Positions 1 to 5,868 of a stretch of DNA of 5,868 nucleotides are shown here, piece by piece. Where the stretch lies: contig JAPPDN010000146.1 in the NCBI GenBank assembly GCA_028824575.1, forward strand, positions 1-5,868, given 5' to 3'. The notes under the pieces are model-generated. The model was not told the DNA's origin and did no database searches. It saw only the letters and a program-made list of their open reading frames with translations. Within the stretch, counting starts at the first letter, position 1; every line of letters begins with the position of its first letter. This stretch comes from Candidatus Poribacteria bacterium. GTDB lineage: Bacteria; Poribacteria; WGA-4E; WGA-3G. Made by a program: the position numbers and the translations under genes.

Positions 1-131
1 GGCATGGCATCCACTCCGGCAAAGCTGGCCGGCGACACTGCTAGGATAAAAAAGAAAAGTGGTATTAAACCGCATAACAATTTCGGGCATTTTCTGGAAG
101 CCCATTTAGCGATTTGTTTTGTCATTAACAT
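1..131 (-). CDS. N-terminus of an exported protein with Sec signal peptide (3' partial)
   Basis: Forty-three codons are visible from ATG (131-129) to the window edge, preceded by GGAGG at five bases. The peptide begins MLMTKQIAKWASRKCPKLLC, a basic N-region with K5, K9, R13, K14 and K17. A hydrophobic core follows (LIPLFFFILAV), then SPASFA, with Ser-36 and Ala-38 at -3 and -1 of a probable signal peptidase I site before GVDAM. The Cys at 15 and 20 are not in a good lipobox (Leu precedes Cys-20), so a lipoprotein is unlikely. The mature part is too short to identify the family. The gene is in the same direction as the giant protein gene and separated from it by 74 bases containing a hairpin, so it may be in the same operon. 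An alternative start is the ATG at 125-123. Confidence 0.72.
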   Translation of the reverse strand, partial: MLMTKQIAKWASRKCPKLLCGLIPLFFFILAVSPASFAGVDAM

Positions 132-136
132 TATAT

Positions 137-141
137 CCTCC
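137..141 (-). promoter_or_regulatory. Ribosome binding site of the downstream gene
   Basis: GGAGG on the minus strand lies five bases before the ATG at 131-129 and eleven before a second in-frame ATG at 125-123. The shorter spacing is within the normal range, so the first ATG is preferred. The site lies 11 bases beyond the intergenic hairpin. Confidence 0.75.
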
Positions 142-152
142 AAAAGACTGTC

Positions 153-190
153 CACATCGGGAACTGGACGGATGTCCAATTCCCGATATG
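153..190 (-). terminator. Long intergenic hairpin; possible terminator or attenuator
   Basis: On the minus strand, arms of 17 bases (190-174 and 169-153) flank a four-base ATCC loop. The core is ATCGGGAATTGGAC against GTCCAGTTCCCGAT. All 17 pairs form in minus-strand RNA, two of them as G-U wobbles; in plus-strand RNA the same positions are C-A mismatches. The stem begins 15 bases after the large gene's stop codon. Only a weak T run (TCTTTT, 147-142) follows, several bases past the stem, so it is not a textbook intrinsic terminator. It could instead limit read-through into the next gene or stabilise the upstream mRNA. Confidence 0.45.
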
Positions 191-205
191 CGGACTGCCA
201 TTTAC

Positions 206-3200
206 TTAGCGCGTCAGTGCGAGTTTGAGAATGGCGTATTCTGGCTCGAAACCGTCTGCCACGATGATTTCGCAGAAGTAAATGCCTCGAGCTAAATCTT
301 CGCCACTGCTTGATGTACCATCCCAACCGATTGCATCTGAACCGTTCTCCTTAAGGGTATAGTTCCCAGCATCGAATACACGGTTATCTACAAGCACGCG
401 AACCGGTCGCAACGTTATGTCATAAATGACAATCGAAACAGTTGCTTGCCGTGCGAGCGTGAACGAGATGCGAGTATTGTCTTTGAACGGATTCGGATAG
501 TTAAGCGGGCGCGATGCTAATATTGGACCTTCCGCAGCCTCAAGGAAGAAACTAAAGGTGTGGACTGTCCTATTCGCTTCACGAGCACCGTCACTCTTGG
601 CAGAAACATTGCCTTCCATATGCGCGTTGTCAGCCACCTCAAACGTGACCACATATTCCCCTGCCCAAGTTTCAGGCTTGGCGTTGGTATCCAATGAAAG
701 GGGATACCTAACTTGGCTTGCCGACTTCTGTTCAGGCTTAAGGGTAATCTTAGTACCGCTCGGGGTAGCCTTGTATTGAGAAGCAGCACCTTCTATAACC
801 AAGGTGATAGAGTCAACATTTACGCCAGATTCAGCATCGGCATAAGTTATTGAAACTGTCGGTGCCTCATCTCCTGGTTTCAACTTGAAGCGCGCGTTCT
901 GGTGTGGTGCCGCCATCGTGATAATCGGTGCAGCGGTATCGAAGTCAATCGTGAAATTCCCCTTTGCTGAGGCAGAATTACCGAGCGGATCCGTTGCGCG
1001 GACTTCAATCGTGTAAGTTCCCTCTTCAAGAGGTTCTTCAAGATTGAAATCCAAACGGGTGATACCCTCAACATTTTCTTCACCATCGTCTGCGGTCTTA
1101 CCTGCCACCTCGTCGCCGTCGCTATCCATAACGGTGATAGTCATTTTATCAATGCCAGATTCATCGCTGGCACTTGCAGAGATGACCGGGAGTCCACCAC
1201 GGATAGTTCCAGAAGGGGTGATTGAGGTAATCGCCGGTTTGACATCATCAAACACAAGGGTGAATGCCCACGAATGTTTAGTCGTGCCACCTGCGCTGGT
1301 TGCAACCACCTCTGCGGTATACTGACCAGGTTCAAGTAGATGTGAAACTGATATTTCACCCGCCTTAATGTGTGCGGCTGACACGGAACGTAAGGCTCCA
1401 TCATTTATACGGAACTTCACACTCGAAACATCGGATTGCTCGTCAGACACAACAGCTGAAAGGGTAATCACAGCACCATGCGTGGCAAGTTTGATAAGTC
1501 CAGACGGAGCGACTGTGGATATGACAGGCGGCGTTGTATCTTTCGGCATCTCTACCATGAAGGTAACAGATGTCTGCGCCATATTGCCATCACCGTCAGT
1601 GACCGCGACAACAACCATGTGATTCCCATCACCTAATGCTTCTTCAGGGGTATAAGAGAATCGGTTTCCGTTTACCTCTGGTGTGGCATCAACATCGTTG
1701 ACGGTAAACGTTGTTACCTCAACAGTGCCTGCGCCAGAAAATTCACCACTGATAAGCGGTTTGCCGTGCTCAAAGGTTTGCCCTGAAGCAGGTGAATGAA
1801 TCGCTACTGTTGGGAGCGTGCCATTGACAGCAAACTCAGCGGACCCTTCACCGACGTTGCCGAGATTATCGGTCACTTGGACAGTCACACGATAGGCACC
1901 ACCAGCGAGTGGCTCTCTGCGGGTGTAAACCAAGCTTGCGGCATCTTTTTCAAGTTCCGCCTGGTCAACAACCACTTCAGCTTCGTTAGGTGGCTGGAGA
2001 CGTGCCACTGCAAGACTTCCAGTTCCGCCATCAACACCAGATCCTGCACCGTCATGATAGGTTGCCCGGATAGTCGGCAGGCTATCCACCGTCTCGTCTT
2101 CCGTAGGTGATTCGATGGTAACCATCGGGCCGGTGTTATCCACATTAACTGTTGTTACTGGGAATGCGACCGAACCGTTCCGTTTCGTGACCACACCGTC
2201 AGGTGTATAAACACCGTCTACCAGTGCTCCGACCTCTACCATAAGTGAGAAGGTATTTTCTGGATCTTCAGCACTTTCACTCGGCACGGCACTACCATTT
2301 ACTGAGCCACTCAGTTCCTCAGCAGCTAACGAACCGTTTGCGACCATGAAACTCACAGTGACTGATGAGCGAAGTGGAATCGGTTCTGCGGGCGGTTCCG
2401 CAACATCCGTACCATCTACGGCAATGACTGTTATGTCAGCAACATCAGAGACTCGGAAGTTTACTACGTGCACCGTTATTTGAGGAGACTCATCGGTTTG
2501 GACGTTGCCGAATTTGTCAACAGTTAAAGCGTGGAACATGTAAGTTCCATTTTCGAGCATTCCGACATCAATTGTAATAGTGTCCAGAATACCGGCTTCG
2601 CCCTCGGTAGTAGTTTCGGTGCCGTCCGCTATGGTTTGCACCAAGTTCACGGACCCACCCTCGTAGGTTATAGGATCAGCAGTCTGTTCAATTGTAAACG
2701 TTGCTATCGGTGAAGGAACTGTTTCATCAACAATCCCGCCGACAGTGTAACTACCATCTTCGTTTGCTTCAATCATCCCAGCAACGTCAGCAACGGCGAC
2801 AATGTTCGTCGGACCTTCCGGCGAGACATCGTCAACGTTGTCAACCGAGAAATGTGCTGTAATGCCATCGGCAGACATGGTTTCGCTGCCATCTGCTTCA
2901 GCGATTGCGGTTACACGCACCATATACTGGTTAGTGTCTTTAGACGCATCGCGTGCGGCCGGACTATCAGCAGTAATGGTATCGCCTTTATCCTCCGCAT
3001 CAGGCATAATCATCGTTGTGTCTACCGGAAGCGTCCATTCTTGATACGTCTGGCTGCGGTTGATCGGTACAACAGTGGCTTCACCACTCTCGTTTGCTTC
3101 CGTTGCACTCGCTGTTGCACTGGCTATGTCGCCAACGAAATCGGCAAGTTCTGCATCTGAAACATCGTTAACGATCATAGGTTCAGTAGCAGTACCAACA

Positions 3201-5868
3201 TCAACCCACGCTTCGTCCCCTGGACGTTTGACTTCATAGCGCATGCCAGAAATCGGCGGAGATGTTATCTCGTGTGAGCGAGCATTCAGCGCAATAGTTC
3301 CCTGCGGTGCCCCACTATCTGGGTTCGTCTGTGTAATGCTTTCGGGATCTACAGCGATCACCAAGACTTCTGGAGCCGGTCGGTAGGTATTTTCAACAGT
3401 TACCGAGATTTTAGAACCGTCAGTTTCCTCATTGTCAAACTCATCTTTCGCGAGAGCTTGGAACATATAGGTCCCGTTCTCAAGGTATGTTTCACCGTCA
3501 GCAAGTGTACCGACATCAACAGTTACTGTGAAAACGCCACTGCCTTCGGCAGTTTCAGTTACCTCACCGACAAGCGCACCTTCAGGATACATTGCGAGTC
3601 TGACTGACTTGTAAGTCTTCCGCGCCGCTACCGGTTCAATCGTAAATGTAGCCACCGGGGATGCGACAGCGTCGTCATATTTATCAACGAGTCCACCAAC
3701 GGTGTAGCTGCCATCTTCAGCGGCTTCAAAGACAGTATCAACGCCGTCAACACTTGTTATGCTAATGCCTGTAGGGGCAAGCGGTGCGACATCGTCAACG
3801 TTGTCAAGTGAGAACATTGCCGTAGCATCAGAAGCCCACTCTTTTCCGCTTGCGTCAACGGCAAAAGCGCGAACTGTATACTGATTGTCATCCTTGGAGA
3901 CATCCCGTGCGGCGGGACTATCCTTCGTGATGGTATCTTCGAGTGCCAATGCTACCGTATCTACGGAAACAACCCACTGTTTATTAGTTGCATCAATGGC
4001 GACAACTGACTTATCACCTGTCTCAGTGCCTTCAGCAGCAATACCAACCAAGTGATCAAGAACACCGGGGAGTGCTGCATCTTCAATATCAACAGAAGTA
4101 CTGGCATCACCAGTGCCGATTGTTGTCCAGTCTGTATCGCTTGCACGTTTTGCTGCCAAGCGAATGGACTCAATAGGCGGCGAATTCTGCTCAATAGTGT
4201 AGCCCGTGAACATGAAAGTGCCCTGTGGACCTTCACTATCTGCGTTCTTCTCTGTGCCAACATCTACCATTAACTTGAAAACAGCAGGGTCTGGACGCTC
4301 GTAATTTTTGACGTGAATCGTGCTTTCCGGAGACGCACCGTCCTGCCCGTTGTTAGGTTCGTCATCAACCAAGGCGTGGAGTTTATAAGCACCGTTTCCT
4401 TCAATACCCAAGGCACCTATGTCAACAGTCACCATGAAAACGCCACTACCTTCAGCGGTTTCGGTTATGTCACTGATGAGAGCAGCATTAATTTCAGGAT
4501 CACTGACCAACATCACCGATGTATAAGTCTTCCGAACAGCAGTCGGTTCAATGGTAAGCGTAATACTCTGTGGAACGACTGACGGATCATTTTCGTCAAT
4601 GAGTCCACGATGCGTATCGGCTTCAACCATACCATTAGCGTTAGCAATGGCGGTGATATTCGTTGGCCCGAGAGGTCCAACATCATCAACATTGTCAACA
4701 GAAAGCATCGCTGCGGCATCAGAGGCCCAATCATTTTTTCCATCTGCGCTAACAGCAAAAGCACTGATGGTATACGGGTTGTCATCCTTAGATGCGTCGC
4801 GTGCACCAGGGCTATCCTTCGTGATGGTATCTGGCAGCAGCTTCGCCGTATCTACGGCAAGTGACCATACTGTTTCACTGGTGTTGATCGGAGCATCAGC
4901 ACCTTCAACTGCGGCATCAACTGCGGCACCAACTGCATCAACAAGACCGGGTGTATCACTTTGAGTAGCAGTGCCGAGTTCTATCGGTGCTCCATCGCCC
5001 TGTGTAGCGACAAACCGAACGCCGACAGTCCGCGGACCGGTCAGTGGTAACGTGTATGCGTTAATAGTGACCATGCCTTGTGGGCCATCACTATCTGGGT
5101 TACGCATCGTGATAGACGCTTCATCAACTTCAAGTCTCAACACTTCAGGTGGGTAAACACCAGCATCCAACTTGATGGCAAATTCCATCGGTTCAGTGTC
5201 TGTGAGTTGGAGTTGGTTAGTTGCCACAGCACGCACCATGACAGTGTCCCCTGCAGCCAGCAATGCATTAAAGAGAGGATCGGGGAGATCAAACGTCACA
5301 CTGAATTCCGCGCCAACTTGTGTGCCAGCGAGTTCATCTGCACTGAATGCGACAGGGCTCGGTTGCCAATTACCGTTTGCATCTTGGTATTCTATCGCGA
5401 TCCCTGCTAAGAAGTGCGGGTGCTGGTCAATCTTGATCGTTAATTCCACACCCTGTGTCGTATTTGCGTAGATGGTGCCGTGTTCATACTGTTCATCAAC
5501 TACGCCATCACCGTTACGGTCACCGATACTAACACGTATAACGCTTGCGCGGTTTATTTGTGCCGGATCATTAGGAGCAACGATTCTGAGATGTGTAGGT
5601 GCAGTGTATGAACCGATGTTTAAGAGGGTATCAATTCCCATTGCGCGGATACCGTAATCCCCAACCAAGAGTGGCATTCCCTCACCTTGGATAGGCATCA
5701 CAAGGTGGTCAGATGCATCAAAGGTTACTGGGACAAGGTGATCAACGATATCTATTGTAGCACCGAGTGCATCAACAATCAATTGTGCTTGGCTATCACT
5801 AAAGCTGCTGAACCCTCTATAGGGCTCCAAGCCATTTAGGAAGGGACCTGCGAAATGCTGTATGAAAT
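206..5868 (-). CDS. Giant secreted Ig-repeat protein with C-terminal FlgD-Ig/T9SS-like sorting domain (5' partial)
   Basis: The frame is open to the window edge and ends at TAA (206-208); 1886 residues are visible. A TTG at 5830 could be read as a start, but 12 in-frame sense codons precede it, no Shine-Dalgarno sequence lies before it, and no signal peptide follows, so the true start is almost certainly beyond 5868. Numbering from that TTG: 1-226 unrecognised, with a DxNxDGxxDE calcium-loop-like motif at 104-113; 227-1127 three tandem repeats of about 300 residues; 1128-1776 six Ig-like domains joined by (V/F)D(N/D)xxP-type linkers; 1777-1874 the sorting domain. The protein is acidic and has one cysteine (about residue 1853). 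From family knowledge, such C-terminal domains direct export and surface attachment through type IX-like systems. An adhesive or structural surface role is inferred. No catalytic motif is visible. The gene reads in the same direction as the signal-peptide gene 74 bases downstream. Confidence 0.93.
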   Translation of the reverse strand, partial: FIQHFAGPFLNGLEPYRGFSSFSDSQAQLIVDALGATIDIVDHLVPVTFDASDHLVMPIQGEGMPLLVGDYGIRAMGIDTLLNIGSYTAPTHLRIVAPNDPAQINRASVIRVSIGDRNGDGVVDEQYEHGTIYANTTQGVELTIKIDQHPHFLAGIAIEYQDANGNWQPSPVAFSADELAGTQVGAEFSVTFDLPDPLFNALLAAGDTVMVRAVATNQLQLTDTEPMEFAIKLDAGVYPPEVLRLEVDEASITMRNPDSDGPQGMVTINAYTLPLTGPRTVGVRFVATQGDGAPIELGTATQSDTPGLVDAVGAAVDAAVEGADAPINTSETVWSLAVDTAKLLPDTITKDSPGARDASKDDNPYTISAFAVSADGKNDWASDAAAMLSVDNVDDVGPLGPTNITAIANANGMVEADTHRGLIDENDPSVVPQSITLTIEPTAVRKTYTSVMLVSDPEINAALISDITETAEGSGVFMVTVDIGALGIEGNGAYKLHALVDDEPNNGQDGASPESTIHVKNYERPDPAVFKLMVDVGTEKNADSEGPQGTFMFTGYTIEQNSPPIESIRLAAKRASDTDWTTIGTGDASTSVDIEDAALPGVLDHLVGIAAEGTETGDKSVVAIDATNKQWVVSVDTVALALEDTITKDSPAARDVSKDDNQYTVRAFAVDASGKEWASDATAMFSLDNVDDVAPLAPTGISITSVDGVDTVFEAAEDGSYTVGGLVDKYDDAVASPVATFTIEPVAARKTYKSVRLAMYPEGALVGEVTETAEGSGVFTVTVDVGTLADGETYLENGTYMFQALAKDEFDNEETDGSKISVTVENTYRPAPEVLVIAVDPESITQTNPDSGAPQGTIALNARSHEITSPPISGMRYEVKRPGDEAWVDVGTATEPMIVNDVSDAELADFVGDIASATASATEANESGEATVVPINRSQTYQEWTLPVDTTMIMPDAEDKGDTITADSPAARDASKDTNQYMVRVTAIAEADGSETMSADGITAHFSVDNVDDVSPEGPTNIVAVADVAGMIEANEDGSYTVGGIVDETVPSPIATFTIEQTADPITYEGGSVNLVQTIADGTETTTEGEAGILDTITIDVGMLENGTYMFHALTVDKFGNVQTDESPQITVHVVNFRVSDVADITVIAVDGTDVAEPPAEPIPLRSSVTVSFMVANGSLAAEELSGSVNGSAVPSESAEDPENTFSLMVEVGALVDGVYTPDGVVTKRNGSVAFPVTTVNVDNTGPMVTIESPTEDETVDSLPTIRATYHDGAGSGVDGGTGSLAVARLQPPNEAEVVVDQAELEKDAASLVYTRREPLAGGAYRVTVQVTDNLGNVGEGSAEFAVNGTLPTVAIHSPASGQTFEHGKPLISGEFSGAGTVEVTTFTVNDVDATPEVNGNRFSYTPEEALGDGNHMVVVAVTDGDGNMAQTSVTFMVEMPKDTTPPVISTVAPSGLIKLATHGAVITLSAVVSDEQSDVSSVKFRINDGALRSVSAAHIKAGEISVSHLLEPGQYTAEVVATSAGGTTKHSWAFTLVFDDVKPAITSITPSGTIRGGLPVISASASDESGIDKMTITVMDSDGDEVAGKTADDGEENVEGITRLDFNLEEPLEEGTYTIEVRATDPLGNSASAKGNFTIDFDTAAPIITMAAPHQNARFKLKPGDEAPTVSITYADAESGVNVDSITLVIEGAASQYKATPSGTKITLKPEQKSASQVRYPLSLDTNAKPETWAGEYVVTFEVADNAHMEGNVSAKSDGAREANRTVHTFSFFLEAAEGPILASRPLNYPNPFKDNTRISFTLARQATVSIVIYDITLRPVRVLVDNRVFDAGNYTLKENGSDAIGWDGTSSSGEDLARGIYFCEIIVADGFEPEYAILKLALTR
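209..502 (-). other. C-terminal FlgD-Ig / type IX-like sorting domain (residues 1777-1874)
   Basis: The 98-residue end domain starts with NYPNPF, followed by TRISFTLARQATVSIVIYD, WDG at 1836-1838, SGEDLARGIYF, and a basic terminus ending KLALTR. This order (YPNPF, IYD, WDG, GxYF, terminal K/R) is that of FlgD Ig-like domains and of C-terminal sorting domains used by type IX secretion in the Bacteroidetes/FCB group, which are also common in candidate phyla such as Poribacteria. The usual glycine after the IYD strand (IYDxxGR) is absent here, where the sequence reads IYDITLRPVR. The protein's only cysteine lies in YFCEI. Assignment to the family is strong; use of a true type IX system is inferred. 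Confidence 0.85.
503..2449 (-). other. Array of six bacterial Ig-like domains (residues 1128-1776)
   Basis: Domain starts estimated from recurring linkers are 1128 (SDVADITVIAVDG), 1236 (MVTIESPTEDETV), 1341 (TVAIHSPASGQTF), 1436 (VISTVAPSGLIKL), 1533 (AITSITPSGTIRG) and 1636 (IITMAAPHQNARF). The five inner starts follow a proline that ends a short linker: VDNTGP, NGTLP, DTTPP, DDVKP and DTAAP. Later strands read like G(A/T)Y.V.V.ATD..GN, the usual pattern of cadherin-like or big bacterial Ig folds. Such arrays normally act as stalks or adhesive modules outside the cell. The last domain is the longest (about 140 residues) and probably includes a linker to the sorting domain. Exact family membership cannot be assigned by eye. 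Confidence 0.75.
2450..3376 (-). repeat. Long protein repeat, copy 3 (residues 819-1127)
   Basis: Third copy, 309 residues, starting at APEVLVIAVD. It carries NPDSGAPQG, the longest variable segment (about 889-931, rich in Ala, Ser, Thr and Glu), DTITADSPAARD from 950, DNVDDVSPEGPT from 997 and EDGSYTVGG. The ETAEGSGVF stretch seen in copies 1 and 2 is replaced by a diverged sequence (TTTEGEAGILDT), while the following strand-like IDVGMLENGTYMF is kept. The copy ends at about VVNFRV, where sequence resembling the start of a fourth copy begins and then turns into a plain Ig-like domain. Confidence 0.8.
3377..4291 (-). repeat. Long protein repeat, copy 2 (residues 514-818)
   Basis: Second copy, 305 residues, starting at DPAVFKLMVD. 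It carries NADSEGPQG, an alanine-containing variable segment (about 580-618), DTITKDSPAARD from 632, DNVDDVAPLAPT from 676, EDGSYTVGG, and ETAEGSGVF, and ends in VENTYRP. At DNA level it shares an identical 20-base run with copy 1 over the DTITKDS region (3918-3937 and 4812-4831), and GAAAACGCCACT (plus strand) at 3530-3541 and 4436-4447. This supports descent by tandem duplication within the gene. Confidence 0.82.
4292..5152 (-). repeat. Long protein repeat, copy 1 (residues 227-513)
   Basis: First of three tandem in-frame copies, 287 residues. It opens with PPEVLRLEVD and the motif NPDSDGPQG, then has a beta-rich segment, an alanine-rich segment (292-320), the signature DTITKDSPGARD (from 334), the linker DNVDDVGPLGPT (from 379), and a second beta-rich module containing ETAEGSGVF and ending in VKNYERP. 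It lacks the EDGSYTVGG stretch found in copies 2 and 3. The first part (to the DNVDDV linker) and the second part look like two beta-sandwich modules, A and B. The fold is inferred from strand-like alternation and the similarity of the linker to standard Ig linkers. I do not recognise a named domain family. Confidence 0.8.

Noticed and set aside
1..131. Lipoprotein signal in the downstream gene
   Set aside because: Cys-20 is preceded by Leu-Leu instead of a small residue, and the hydrophobic core comes after it rather than before it, so a signal peptidase I site at ASFA fits better.
130..135. TATAAT on the minus strand as a promoter -10 box
   Set aside because: It overlaps the start codon of the downstream gene, and candidate -35 boxes (TTGGAC at 179-174, TGGACA at 154-149) have spacers of 38 and 13 bases, both unsuitable.
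4..228. Plus-strand open frame of 74 codons across the left end
   Set aside because: It lies antisense to the signal-peptide start, the hairpin and the end of the giant gene, has no ribosome binding site, and its protein shows no recognisable features.
2802..4964. Two plus-strand frames (4551-4964 and 2802-3044) whose proteins resemble each other (FVGPxGxTSSTLSTE, SLDASRAxGLSxVMVS), looking like a conserved antisense family
   Set aside because: The similarity is a by-product of the sense-strand repeats, which lie in the same frame and so give matching antisense translations. The conserved blocks are exactly the complements of the DNVDDV and DTITxDSPxARD motifs.
3377..5152. Assembly artefact as the cause of the tandem repeats
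   Set aside because: The copies are well diverged in DNA and protein, with different lengths; exact matches are short (about 20 bases), so they are genuine old duplications.
5492..5521. Dockerin domain
   Set aside because: Dockerins have two calcium loops about 20-25 residues apart in a helical context. Only one loop is visible and the surroundings look beta-rich.

Overview
The window is almost entirely one very large minus-strand gene. Its reading frame is open at the 5' edge (position 5868) and stops at a TAA at 206-208, giving 1886 visible residues. A 74-base gap follows, then the first 43 codons of a second minus-strand gene, which runs off the window at position 1. No RNA gene, CRISPR array or insertion sequence was seen.

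The large gene encodes an exported, modular, mostly beta-sandwich protein. Residues below are numbered from the TTG codon at 5830, which is a reference point and probably not the real start. The order is: an unrecognised N-terminal part with one calcium-loop-like motif (to about residue 226); three tandem copies of a repeat of about 300 residues (227-513, 514-818, 819-1127), each built of two modules; six bacterial Ig-like domains of about 95-140 residues (1128-1776); and a C-terminal FlgD-Ig / type IX-secretion-like sorting domain (1777-1874) with NYPNPF, WDG and GIYF motifs. The visible protein has one cysteine, in that last domain, as expected for a cell-surface or secreted protein. The likely role is a surface adhesin or structural protein, but no ligand or catalytic site is visible.

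The gap between the genes holds a long hairpin. Its 17-bp stem pairs throughout only in the minus-strand transcript, through two G-U wobbles. A GGAGG ribosome binding site follows. The second gene begins with a clear Sec signal peptide (basic N-region, LFFFILAV core, ASFA cleavage site), so both genes seem to encode exported products and may be co-transcribed.

The sorting domain with a YPNPF start and WDG motif, giant Ig-repeat proteins and roughly balanced base composition point to a Gram-negative bacterium of the Bacteroidetes/FCB type or a candidate phylum rich in such proteins, such as Poribacteria or Latescibacteria. This placement rests on family style alone and is tentative.

The most interesting material is in the three long repeats: two conserved signatures that I do not recognise as a named domain, an alanine-rich segment that differs in length in each copy, an in-frame 12-base tandem duplication in one of those segments, and a mosaic pattern of similarity among the copies.
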